Part shown: positions 55,296-63,854 of the stretch, in pieces | Position numbering within the stretch: position 1 is the first letter of the stretch | Layout: every line of letters starts with the position of its first letter | Assembly (NCBI RefSeq): GCF_014653195.1 | Contig: NZ_BNAH01000005.1 | Coordinates: 1-64,000 of the forward strand | Source of the DNA: Thalassotalea profundi | Lineage (GTDB): Bacteria > Pseudomonadota > Gammaproteobacteria > Enterobacterales > Alteromonadaceae | Direction of reading: 5' to 3' | DNA: 64,000 bases | Made by a program: the position numbers and the translations under genes | Notes under the pieces: model-generated | Databases searched by the model: none | Told to the model about the DNA's origin: nothing | What the model saw: the letters and a program-made list of their open reading frames with translations, nothing else

Positions 55296-55793
55296 TTTTA
55301 TTACCTTCAAGGGTAAGTTTAGCAATAGCATTGAACATATCTTCTACTTGCTCACCTGTTTTAGCACTTGTTGAAAATTGATTATCAAAATGTCTTTATA
55401 TTGTTCTAGTTCATAATCTTGCCAATGCCACTGTTTGGGCAGGTCACTTTTATTAATGACTAAAATTGCAGGGGCAGAGGTAACTTGTCTGGCTAAAGTA
55501 TGAATATCTATGCCTTCGAGTAAGGATGAACTTCTCGTGTGATCCACAACAATAATATAGCCAGCGGCTCCTCGTAAGTATCGCTCTTGGAAAACATTAT
55601 ATTGGTCGTTGCCTTCAATATCCCACAGCATAAGTTGAACAGATTGGTCGTTTACTTCAACCAACTTTTTATCAACTTTAACACCAATAGTGGTAAGGTA
55701 TTTTTCATTAAAAATACCTTCTACAAATTGTTTGACTAAACTTGTTTTGCCAACGCTAGACGCGCCTAAAAGACAAATTTTCTTTTGAATCAA
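55279..55793 (-). pseudogene. Ras-like small GTPase, frameshifted near the C-terminus
   Basis: A small GTPase of the Ras superfamily as found in prokaryotes (MglA and the Rup groups). G1 is GASSVGKTS (10-18), switch II is WDIEGND (57-63), G4 is NKSD (114-117). The current frame stops at 55344 (149 residues). In the next frame the same DNA reads HFDNQFSTSAKTGEQVEDMF, with the G5 motif TSAK, and ends at 55279 inside the start of the PAS-GGDEF-EAL gene. One missing base, probably an A in the AAA at about 55394-55396, accounts for it. Without repair the G5 motif and last helix are lost. This may be real or an assembly error in a homopolymer. Confidence 0.8.
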
Positions 55794-55850
55794 TGTGTTT
55801 CTCCATATATAACACCCCAGCGCACGATATATTTTTTAAATTTGATGATA

Positions 55851-57608
55851 TTATTTACTTACATATATCACATTAAACATGACTTTTCTTGAAGTATTCT
55901 TTACTTCTTTAATATCTATTTGTCCTAAACCTGTTGGGAACATCTTCTCTTTTGGCAAACCAAGTGCATGTAGCGCTGAAGCAGTATTTTCAGCTCTTTT
56001 CAAACTTAAGAGGTTGTTAGTTTCAATATTCCCTGAATTATCACTACTACCCATAATAACTAACCCAATATTAACATTAAGTCTATCAGCAAGCTGGTTT
56101 AAAAATATAAACTGTTGGTAGAGTTGGTTTAAACTGTTGTGCATTTCAGGCGTGATTTCTTCGCTTGAAATGGGAAAGTTAAGTTGGATAGTTGATATCT
56201 TACCAATTAAGCCATTAAAAACTTTTTGATTTAGTTGCTCTGAATTGTTTGAATTACTTGATATTTCTATATTTAATGGGGTTAAATCAAGGTTTTTATT
56301 ATTCACTATACCAACACGGCTTAATTGGCTACTTAGTTGTTTAAATGCCGTAGGTGTAATAGTACCTGATAGCGTTAACACCTTGTTTTTCCATTGAGAA
56401 GTAACATTGGGAAACTGGGAGACTACTTTCTCGGCTTTTATTATTAATAGTTTTTGGTCTAACGATAAATAGAAGCGCTCATTTAATATGAGTTGCGAAA
56501 AATGAAGGTCTTTTGATGCTAGCCAATTATCTACTGTTATAGCGTCGGGATCGCGTAAAATATTTATTTCGACACTATCATTATTAATGATGTTTATTTT
56601 TTGGATAATGATGCCTGGTTGTTGTTCTAATTCGCTTAGCTGTAGTTTTAATTGCTCTAAACTATGCCAAACACTTATTCGAAAAGCTATGAAGGCAAGT
56701 ATTGCAATGACTGCTACCCAAGCAAACCAGGGCGTTTTTTTACTTTTAGGATGAATATTCTTTTCTTCAGCTAGTAGACAGTCGCGCAGTAAACTATCAG
56801 CATTGTCAAATGTACTATTATCGCCGTCAAACTGGATTAGCTCATTGGCATAAAGTGTATGCAATGCTTCAATAGTTATTTGTAAATGTTCGCTAACTTT
56901 TTGTGGAGGATTACCTGTAACAGCTGCAACTATAATGGCATTGGGTCCTGGTTTTAACAGCAAAGTGAAGTTGTCGGTAGTGACCGTTTGTAACTGCTGT
57001 TTCATACCTTCAGGGCTTTGTGAAAAAGAATCGCCAATAAAGTCATTAATTGCACTGAGCATCGACGAGATAATATCTGCATTACTATTATCATGATTGT
57101 CTAAACTAACAGAGTTGAGTAATAAGCCCGTTTCATGATGTATAAGAAAAACATGCTCAACGCGATAAACAAATGTTTGAGAGGCAATATATTGACTGAA
57201 ACTGACTCCAGCTCGCCATGCAGAAAAACGCCATTTTAACCCTTTTATCGTTAAGCTATTTTCAAGTAACTGGTTCGTTTTTTCCATAAAATCAGCCAGG
57301 AAAGCGGCAACTGATTTTCTAATTAAACTTCCCATTAATGGATATAACGAACTGATGAGTCTGTCACTGTGGTGGTTAACAGAGTGCTCTACAGCATTTT
57401 CAACTAACGGTTGAATAACTTTATTGATCGAACCGTCTTTTTTTTCACGATCATGTAATGCTTCAGTTAAAACATCGCTTACAACACCTCTTGCTTGTTG
57501 TTTTACCGTGTGTGTGATTAATTGATGATCTTCACCAAGTATAAGTGTTCTTAACTGTTCGAGCTGCTGTTGGGATTCAACTTGCTCAGTTGAAGTCGAC
57601 TTTTGCAT
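55851..57608 (-). CDS. Roadblock/longin-like, transmembrane, OmpA-domain protein
   Basis: 585 residues in four parts. N-terminus (1-140): helical, beginning with the motif LEQLRTLILG (16-25). Residues about 145-255: alternating helices and strands (VEHVFLIHHETGLLLN, NAIIVAAVTGNPPQKV) that resemble the roadblock/longin fold, which binds or activates MglA-type GTPases. One membrane helix at about 293-314. Periplasmic part: two small domains and an OmpA-like peptidoglycan-binding domain (NVNIGLVIMGSSDNSG, LSLKRAENTASALHALGLP, FPTGLGQ; about 470-580). No signal peptide, so the N-terminus stays in the cytoplasm. It is placed between the coiled-coil protein and the small GTPase, suggesting that it links cell wall and GTPase. 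The fold assignment is by eye. Confidence 0.75.
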   Translation of the reverse strand: MQKSTSTEQVESQQQLEQLRTLILGEDHQLITHTVKQQARGVVSDVLTEALHDREKKDGSINKVIQPLVENAVEHSVNHHSDRLISSLYPLMGSLIRKSVAAFLADFMEKTNQLLENSLTIKGLKWRFSAWRAGVSFSQYIASQTFVYRVEHVFLIHHETGLLLNSVSLDNHDNSNADIISSMLSAINDFIGDSFSQSPEGMKQQLQTVTTDNFTLLLKPGPNAIIVAAVTGNPPQKVSEHLQITIEALHTLYANELIQFDGDNSTFDNADSLLRDCLLAEEKNIHPKSKKTPWFAWVAVIAILAFIAFRISVWHSLEQLKLQLSELEQQPGIIIQKINIINNDSVEINILRDPDAITVDNWLASKDLHFSQLILNERFYLSLDQKLLIIKAEKVVSQFPNVTSQWKNKVLTLSGTITPTAFKQLSSQLSRVGIVNNKNLDLTPLNIEISSNSNNSEQLNQKVFNGLIGKISTIQLNFPISSEEITPEMHNSLNQLYQQFIFLNQLADRLNVNIGLVIMGSSDNSGNIETNNLLSLKRAENTASALHALGLPKEKMFPTGLGQIDIKEVKNTSRKVMFNVIYVSK

Positions 57609-58159
57609 TATAATTGATCTGCTTCCAAATTAGTTGCCATAGTAGCGAGTAATCTGGCGAGAGTTTTACGATCTGTTTTTGAAGAACTGAGTTCATTGGA
57701 TACTTCATCTAAGTGAGCTTTTAATTGTTCCAGTTGTTCATTAAAATTATTTGTTAGGCTAGCACTTTCGCTATCGAGTGATTGATTTAATTCGGTAAAG
57801 TCTTTCTGTGTGGCTGCTGCGAACATTTCATGCTCTGAGGCTAAATTGTCAATGTGCTTCTGTAAGTTAACTTCATTATCATCATGGTTTTTATCAATAA
57901 AACTTAAGCGTTTGTCCATTTCAGCGAACTGTTGTTCAATATCTTGCTGTAAGCTATCAAAACGTTTAGTTAGTTTAGTGTTGAGTTCACTAATAGATGC
58001 TTCCATTTTATGGGTAAGTGCCGCTATTTGTTCATATATGTTCTTTTCTGCTGCGCCGAAAACAATTGATCTTAGCTGGTTTAGCTCTTCAACAGGATCA
58101 ATCGCTTTATTTTGTATTTTCTCATTACCATCTTTCTTATTGGCCATTTTACTTTCCAT
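57608..58159 (-). CDS. Coiled-coil protein of the GTPase/OmpA operon
   Basis: 183 residues, largely heptad coiled coil from about 45 to 165 (MEASISELNTKLTKRFDSLQ, then several like repeats). The N-terminal LNQLRSIVFG (26-35) matches LEQLRTLILG at the start of the next gene product, so the two share a short docking motif. Its stop meets the start of that gene. No signal peptide or membrane segment. It probably is a cytoplasmic scaffold. A second ATG four codons in is an alternative start. Confidence 0.72.
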   Translation of the reverse strand: MESKMANKKDGNEKIQNKAIDPVEELNQLRSIVFGAAEKNIYEQIAALTHKMEASISELNTKLTKRFDSLQQDIEQQFAEMDKRLSFIDKNHDDNEVNLQKHIDNLASEHEMFAAATQKDFTELNQSLDSESASLTNNFNEQLEQLKAHLDEVSNELSSSKTDRKTLARLLATMATNLEADQL

Positions 58160-58512
58160 TAAAATAAATATAACTACTCAATTTAGTGTAGTTGTGTTTT
58201 TTATATTTGCCTGATAATTAAACTATTAATGATTAAAAACCAATAAATTTTCAATAGTTAGATTAATAATTGAATATGAAAAGCGTATGAATATTCTTTT
58301 TTAAATTGAAAACTAAGCAAACAGTTAATAAACTTTGTATTTTATGTGTTTTTTTATTTTAACGTATTGGATTGATTAGAGTTTATTTGGTTAGTGTTTT
58401 TAATTGCTCAATTTTTGTATAACTTTCGCTTATGCTTCTATGAAAACGAGCAAAAGCTTAAAATGGTAAAACTCTTATAATTAGACGCTTTTAAAAGCCT
58501 TGATACAAATAC
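58160..58512. other. 353-bp gene-free region
   Basis: Very AT-rich. It should contain the promoter of the coiled-coil gene operon (minus strand) and the end of the kinase transcript. I see no gene, RNA or strong hairpin. Confidence 0.4.
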
Positions 58513-59817
58513 TTAATGGCTAATTGGAAGGCATAAAGTAAACTTACAACCACCGAGTGGTGAGTTTGTTAATTGGCAGTGTCCGCCGTGCCACTGACAA
58601 ATACGATTGACGATGGCAAGCCCTAAACCAAAACCACCAAATTCCTTGTTACGGCTTTCTTCAATACGATAAAACGCATCAAATACTTTATCTTGTTTAC
58701 TTTCATCAATCCCTTTACCGTCATCTTCAATACTGATATAAAGCTGTTGAGCGTCAAAATGTACGGTAAAATTAATGTGGTTTTTTGCATAACGTAAGGC
58801 ATTACTTAATAAGTTTTGTATAGCTCGCTCGATGAGTTGCTCATTACAATAAAAAGTATATTGGGACGGTAGATCATAGTTAATCGAAATATCAGAAGTA
58901 CGGGTAAACTTTTCAATTGTATATTTAATTAATAAATTTAAATCTGTGTCAGACTTGTTGCTATGTGCATCTAAGTTTTCTAGTCGCGCGTAGCTGAGCA
59001 TTTCATCAATAAGTGCTGACATTTCACTAAGGTCTTGACTCATTTCTTGGCGTTGTTGGTCAGAGACATTGTCTAACATTTCAATAGAAAATCTGAGTCT
59101 AGCAAGGGGGGTTCTTAATTCGTGAGATACATCATTTACAAGCTGTCTTTGATCCGAGATTAATTTAAGTATTCGCTGTGACATCGAGTTAAAAGTCGCT
59201 ACGATATTCTTGATTGGAGATCGCGGGTTTGGCAGTGGTTTTATATCAATATTTCCATTAGAGATTTCAGAGGCTTTTTCATTAAGTTGGTTAAGATCTA
59301 GCCACAAAGGTTTAGTCCATAGGTAGATAATAAGACCAAGTAAAATATAAGATAAAATTAATAAGCTAATTTTAATGAACTGGTTATTCGTATAATTATT
59401 TTGTTGCTTAAAAGGGCCAAATACATAAATGTTATCGTTTTTTTTACTTTTGATATAAACAATAAGGTTATCGTTACTATCATATCCGATGAGAGATTGT
59501 TTATGTGTTAACACCTGCTTTTGTTGCTCTAACCAAGCAATATCTTTAGATTTTATAATATTAACAGGCATCGCTAGCTGCTGTTGAATATTTTTTAAAC
59601 TTTGTGTAGCAAAGTTATTTTGTCCAGTATTAGTAGGTAAAGTGTCATCCGTTAAATTATCTGTAACTAATGTTAATGCTGTTAAGGCCTGAATCAACGA
59701 TTGATGTTCAGATGATTGTTCTTGGTGCCATTGTTGCCATAAATATTCGGATAGCCAATTAATGGAAAATAGACCGATAACAATTACCACAAATAGATGA
59801 ATAAACAAACGATTCAT
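58513..59817 (-). CDS. rstB: Sensor histidine kinase, RstB-like
   Basis: Membrane sensor of 434 residues. First helix 4-22, periplasmic sensor domain, second helix at about 148-166, HAMP, HisKA with NDVSHELRTPLARLRF (about 228-243), and HATPase with NLLSNALRYA, DDGKGID and GFGLGLAI. It is separated by 64 bases from the response regulator. The MipA/DUF3019 neighbours resemble the arrangement of RstAB-like systems in Shewanella. The stimulus is unknown. Confidence 0.87.
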   Translation of the reverse strand: MNRLFIHLFVVIVIGLFSINWLSEYLWQQWHQEQSSEHQSLIQALTALTLVTDNLTDDTLPTNTGQNNFATQSLKNIQQQLAMPVNIIKSKDIAWLEQQKQVLTHKQSLIGYDSNDNLIVYIKSKKNDNIYVFGPFKQQNNYTNNQFIKISLLILSYILLGLIIYLWTKPLWLDLNQLNEKASEISNGNIDIKPLPNPRSPIKNIVATFNSMSQRILKLISDQRQLVNDVSHELRTPLARLRFSIEMLDNVSDQQRQEMSQDLSEMSALIDEMLSYARLENLDAHSNKSDTDLNLLIKYTIEKFTRTSDISINYDLPSQYTFYCNEQLIERAIQNLLSNALRYAKNHINFTVHFDAQQLYISIEDDGKGIDESKQDKVFDAFYRIEESRNKEFGGFGLGLAIVNRICQWHGGHCQLTNSPLGGCKFTLCLPISH

Positions 59818-59881
59818 AAATAGCTCATTTTTATACTAGTTAACATCAAACTAAGCTTTAATAGAATACATAGTCATGATG

Positions 59882-60574
59882 CTATGCCGTCCATGCTGTT
59901 TTACTTAGCATGTAACCTTTCCCCCAAACGGTGATAATTCTGTAAGGATTCTCTAGGTTATCATTAAGTTTTTTACGTAATCGTGAAACTCTGACATCGA
60001 CACTGCGATCTAAGCCATCATATTCTCGGTCGATCATTTTTTTATGAATGTACTCTCTATTTTGTGGTTCACCGGCATTTAAGGCTAATAACCAAAGTAG
60101 CTCAAATTCATGGCTAGTTAATTCAACTTCTTTACCATTAAGTAATACTTTTCTAGCTGCTTTATTAATATGAAGTTCATCAAATTGAATACTGTCAACT
60201 GGCTTTTCTATTGGTTGACTTTGTCTTAAACGTGTATTAATTCTTGCAAGTAGTACATGGGGCTCAATAGGCTTTATTAGGTAGTCATCGGCGCCAATTT
60301 CTAGGCCTAATACATGATCAAAGTCACTATCTTTAGCTGTTAGAAATAAAATAGGGTTATGAAAATGTTGTCGAACACTGCGACAGATAGAGAACCCATC
60401 GACTTTCGGTAACATGACATCCAAAATAGCTAAGTCAGGTGGTGTGTTTTTTATATAATCAATAGCCTGCTCACCGCTATGCAAAACCGTTACATCAAAA
60501 TTATTTTGTTTTAGAAACTTTTGTATTAACTTTGCTAGGCGTTCATCATCTTCAACTAATAGAATATGTGTCAT
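59882..60574 (-). CDS. rstA: Response regulator of the OmpR family, RstA-like
   Basis: 231 residues. Receiver domain with the phosphorylation Asp in LAILDVMLPKVDG (about 44-56) and winged-helix DNA-binding domain with LTSHEFELLWLLALNAGE and VDVRVSRLRKKL. The frame extends five codons further, but ATG 60574 overlaps the stop of the DUF3019 gene (TAATG), indicating translational coupling and deciding the start. It is transcribed with DUF3019 and MipA upstream and the kinase downstream. Confidence 0.92.
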   Translation of the reverse strand: MTHILLVEDDERLAKLIQKFLKQNNFDVTVLHSGEQAIDYIKNTPPDLAILDVMLPKVDGFSICRSVRQHFHNPILFLTAKDSDFDHVLGLEIGADDYLIKPIEPHVLLARINTRLRQSQPIEKPVDSIQFDELHINKAARKVLLNGKEVELTSHEFELLWLLALNAGEPQNREYIHKKMIDREYDGLDRSVDVRVSRLRKKLNDNLENPYRIITVWGKGYMLSKTAWTA

Positions 60575-60969
60575 TAAAATACACTCCAATCTGCACGTAA
60601 CTTTCGTCGATATCGTTGAGGGCTTACTCCGCTTACTCTAATTGTTTTTGCTGCAAATATTTGTGAATCATTACGAAGGGTAAATATATTATTTTTTTGC
60701 AAAGTAATGGGAATATTGGTATTAACATGCCGAGTGTTTTTCCAGCATTTTATTGCTAACTCTTCTTGGTATAAGCAATAATTACTAATGGTTGGTGATT
60801 GCCAGCTTACATTGATTTCCATTGAACAGGGATCTCCGGACTTTTCTACAATACATATCTTAGGTGTTATCTCTAAAATAGCTTGGGGTTGAGAAGCAAA
60901 AGCTGAGACTGAGAAACATTGTATGGGAAAATACACTAATGAGTACCTAAACCAATTGTTAGAACGCAT
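60574..60969 (-). CDS. DUF3019-family exported protein
   Basis: About 131 residues with a hydrophobic leader (YSLVYFPIQCFSVSAFA) and a small mature domain with four Cys (ICIVEKSGDPC, SNYCLYQEELAIKCW). The pattern is that of DUF3019 proteins encoded beside MipA and a two-component system in Shewanella and Colwellia relatives. The start at 60969 (MRSNNW) is inside the last codons of mipA; an in-frame ATG at 60996 is possible. It may sense or carry the signal for RstB. Confidence 0.78.
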   Translation of the reverse strand: MRSNNWFRYSLVYFPIQCFSVSAFASQPQAILEITPKICIVEKSGDPCSMEINVSWQSPTISNYCLYQEELAIKCWKNTRHVNTNIPITLQKNNIFTLRNDSQIFAAKTIRVSGVSPQRYRRKLRADWSVF

Positions 60970-61792
60970 ATTCCATCCCAAAAAATACGGTATCAATAAG
61001 ATGTGTTTTTACTAGGGGGCTGTCGGCTGTATTTGAATCAAGAAACGTTCGCTTCCAGTTGAAAAGTAACCGCCATTGTTTGTTAATGGTTTTTGATAGC
61101 TTGATTCTTATGATAGGGTTAACACTGGCGCTTCCATGGAAAGTATTTCGAGCATAAAAGTTATTACTTTCTTCAATACCATAGTAATAATCGACTAAAT
61201 TTTCACTGTTAACTTGTGCTCCCACTCCCACGTTTATCGATGTGTTTTTGCTATAGGGGATGTTGAACGCACTATTTAGACTTACGTTGGCATTATAGCC
61301 GTTGTACACACCATTAATATCATGTAATAACTTTACACTGATATTTGTGGCAGAACTCATAAACCAATTTATTTGAATACCCGCGTCGAGTGCCCAGCGC
61401 TTATTGTCTACTTGAGCTATATTTACATTTTCTTTCGAGGGGGAAGCGGCACTTAAATTATACATAAATATATTTTGAGGATGCCAGCGACTAAAAAAAG
61501 ATTTTTCTAGATTAAATTCGCTGATAGCACTTATCACTAAGTGGTGATTATTTGTGAATGAATAACCCAAAGTGCCGTTATCAAAAAATAAATTTTCGCC
61601 GTAGTAACTTACTGATGGCACAATAAATAAAGGTATATTATCGCCACCATTTAATGGATTCGTATGCACGCCTGCACCAAGCGCTATGGATAGTTGCCAC
61701 TCACCTATTGGCGCGCACTCCTCATTGTCTGTATCACAAAACGCAAAAAGAGAAGTACTACAAAAATAAAGTAAAAGAAATAGATATTTCAA
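60959..61792 (-). CDS. MipA/OmpV-family outer-membrane protein
   Basis: 277 residues with a signal peptide (MKYLFLLLYFCSTSLFA). The mature start EWQLSIALGAGVHTNPLNGGDNIPLFIVPSVSYYG is typical of MipA/OmpV barrels, and the chain ends in Phe (YAF). E. coli MipA scaffolds a lytic transglycosylase; others act as barrel proteins in antibiotic or salt response. First gene of mipA-DUF3019-rstA-rstB. Confidence 0.9.
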   Translation of the reverse strand: MKYLFLLLYFCSTSLFAFCDTDNEECAPIGEWQLSIALGAGVHTNPLNGGDNIPLFIVPSVSYYGENLFFDNGTLGYSFTNNHHLVISAISEFNLEKSFFSRWHPQNIFMYNLSAASPSKENVNIAQVDNKRWALDAGIQINWFMSSATNISVKLLHDINGVYNGYNANVSLNSAFNIPYSKNTSINVGVGAQVNSENLVDYYYGIEESNNFYARNTFHGSASVNPIIRIKLSKTINKQWRLLFNWKRTFLDSNTADSPLVKTHLIDTVFFGMEYAF

Positions 61793-62025
61793 CGAGAATG
61801 ATTCCAGAGTTTATTTTATTAATTTATCAATAGAGGTCTACAAATACTAGTGCAGATTACATCTGATTACATTTGAGAGAGTTACAAATGTTTAACGAGT
61901 TTGGTGACTGGTGCATCTGTCGCTGATTACAAAAGATAACAAATCATTACATCAATATACTGTTTATCTGCCTATAAAACGGTTAATTTTATTTCGATCC
62001 TTAATTGATATGAGAGCAGAAAACA

Positions 62026-62099
62026 TGTTGTATTTTATCTTATTTTTATTTGCTTTGCTGGCACTAAAATTAGAGTTACGGGCAAGAGCAAAACGTTAG
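62026..62099 (+). CDS. Possible 24-residue membrane peptide
   Basis: ATG followed by LYFILFLFALLALKLELRAR, one hydrophobic helix and a basic end. GAGAGCAG precedes the start. The same frame is open further back to 61911 with less coherent sequence. A small membrane protein is plausible but unproven. Confidence 0.3.
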
Positions 62100-62197
62100 A
62101 AAGATCACTCGTCAATTTTTAGCAGTATTCTACATTTACATAGAAGGAATAAAACTTGCTAGGTAATATCACGTCAAATTTATGTTGAAATACGGAT

Positions 62198-62914
62198 ATG
62201 ATCAATAATATTAATACCTATAGTAATTTGTTTAACGCGAGTTCCACCAGTACATCTGAAGTTGATGCTGTCATTGCTGAGCATAAGCAAAGTACGGCAG
62301 TGGTTGAACAAGAAATTAGCCATAGTACTAATTTATATTTAAGCTCTCGCGCACAAAAAATTAACTCAATTAGCCAAGAGTTTTTTAGTGGTGGGAGCTT
62401 AAGTGTTGAAAATATTGATTCATTAAAAGAACGTGTATATCAGCTAGGACTTATTTCAAAACAGGAATATGCAAGTTTAACTAACACAGAGTTGTCTGAA
62501 AAAGAACTGGCGGCAGCCGAAGCATTACCTAACCAAAATATTGCTAATTTTATTGGTGATTTTTTAACTCGTTTAGATGAAACAGATGCAGGTAAAATAG
62601 AAAAATCGGAAATTGACGAACCTTTAGAAGAAAGTGAAACACTTATTTTACTAAAAAGCACCTTATTAACAGCAAAAGACATTTTATCTGATGTTGAACA
62701 AGCTAAAACTAATTCAAACTTTAAAGAGTCTTTGGCCTCAACGTTGTCTTTCTTACAAGAAACCATTAGTGCCGATGCCTTTGAGAAAATGCCACTTGAT
62801 GACAAGGTTGGGCTAAGTAAAACGTATCAAGCACTTGAAATAGTAGATAAAATATCACCACAACGTCTAAGTAACGACAAGCTTAATCGTTACCTAGAAG
62901 TTTCTCTTGAATAA
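62198..62914 (+). CDS. Unknown soluble helical protein
   Basis: 238 residues, acidic, with no signal peptide. The sequence is helical throughout: SRAQKINSISQEFFSGGSLS, EELAAAEALPN region, SLASTLSFLQETISADAF and QALEIVDKISPQRLS. It has no Cys. Similar soluble helical proteins occur near flagellar or surface genes, but no relation is visible here. I do not recognise it. It is a single gene with its own flanking gaps. Confidence 0.65.
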   Translation: MINNINTYSNLFNASSTSTSEVDAVIAEHKQSTAVVEQEISHSTNLYLSSRAQKINSISQEFFSGGSLSVENIDSLKERVYQLGLISKQEYASLTNTELSEKELAAAEALPNQNIANFIGDFLTRLDETDAGKIEKSEIDEPLEESETLILLKSTLLTAKDILSDVEQAKTNSNFKESLASTLSFLQETISADAFEKMPLDDKVGLSKTYQALEIVDKISPQRLSNDKLNRYLEVSLE

Positions 62915-63197
62915 TATAGAAAGGGTTGAAATAACCTTGTCTAAATAATCAAGCATTAATTATAAATCAACTCAAAACATTCATTATTTATATAAAGCTC
63001 TATTATTTTTAATAACAGAGTTGTTATTTTCTTGTTAAGTAATTTTATTTATTTTGTTGCTTGCTAGGAGGCGATTCTTTAATATAATGTTGAATTCGTT
63101 AATTTTTAAGTGTTAATGAATTTAAAATTAACAGGAAGGCGTTGCTACTGTCTGTTATTAATTGAATTAAATTTAATGGGGTTAAAATAATAATAAA
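62915..63197. other. 283-bp gene-free region before the PEP-CTERM gene
   Basis: AT-rich, with no gene. It should contain the promoter of the PEP-CTERM gene, but no motif stands out. Confidence 0.35.
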
Positions 63198-63785
63198 ATG
63201 ATGGTTAAATCTAAATTAATTCATGGAATTCTTTCTGTTGTCATGTTGTTGGCAATGACTGGTGTAAATACTGTGAATGCAAAGCTTATCACGGTTGAAA
63301 ATTGGCATTTAACGACTGATGAATTGGGTGGCTTACGGCAAAGTTCTGCCTCTGAGCAAGTTTTTTATGCCGTATCTAAAATATGGCAATTAGATAGAAA
63401 TGATACCTTTGAAGCTTTGGATGGTTATTATTTTGCAACACATCAAGAGTGGCGAGATTTAGTCGGTTTTGGCCCTAATAGTAATCGAGGTTATAAAAAC
63501 CAAGGTGGATGGAATGATTATGAATGGGAAGGGAAAGAGCGTTACTTTTTTTTATTTGCTGATACATTAGATACGGGGTGGTATAAGCACGCAGGGAACA
63601 ATGATACAACATCAAACCACACCGGATTTTATCAAGGAAGAACAGGTATGGCTGGTTTTGTTATGATTAAGGGGGAAAGAGAAGTCGCAGGTTTTGGTGC
63701 TGATGCTATTGTCCCAGAGCCTACAACAATCGCTATTTTAAGCTTAGGAATTATTGCTTTATTTCTGCGTCGAATTATTGATTAA
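63198..63785 (+). CDS. PEP-CTERM exported protein
   Basis: 195 residues: signal peptide (LSVVMLLAMTGVNTVNA), a mature domain rich in Trp, Tyr and Gly (VENWHLTTDELGG, WNDYEWEGKERYFFLF), and a C-terminal sorting signal VPEPTTIAILSLGIIALFLRR (PEP motif, hydrophobic helix, basic end). Such proteins are cut and anchored by an exosortase and often relate to exopolysaccharide or biofilm. No exosortase is in the window. The function of the mature domain is not known. Confidence 0.85.
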   Translation: MMVKSKLIHGILSVVMLLAMTGVNTVNAKLITVENWHLTTDELGGLRQSSASEQVFYAVSKIWQLDRNDTFEALDGYYFATHQEWRDLVGFGPNSNRGYKNQGGWNDYEWEGKERYFFLFADTLDTGWYKHAGNNDTTSNHTGFYQGRTGMAGFVMIKGEREVAGFGADAIVPEPTTIAILSLGIIALFLRRIID

Positions 63786-63810
63786 TCATAATATTTACAA
63801 TTATTAACTG

Positions 63811-63835
63811 CCAAGAGCTGGAGCAAAGCTCTTGG
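63811..63835. terminator. Hairpin between PEP-CTERM gene and glutaminase
   Basis: CCAAGAGCT and AGCTCTTGG form a perfect 9-bp stem with a 7-base loop between convergent genes. There is no T-run on either side, so it is a weak terminator candidate. Confidence 0.5.
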
Positions 63836-63854
63836 CTAATATAAGTTATGATAA

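Noticed and set aside
57810..58214. 134-codon plus-strand frame opposite the coiled-coil gene
   Set aside because: Its Ser/Cys/Leu-rich sequence is the complement of heptad repeats.
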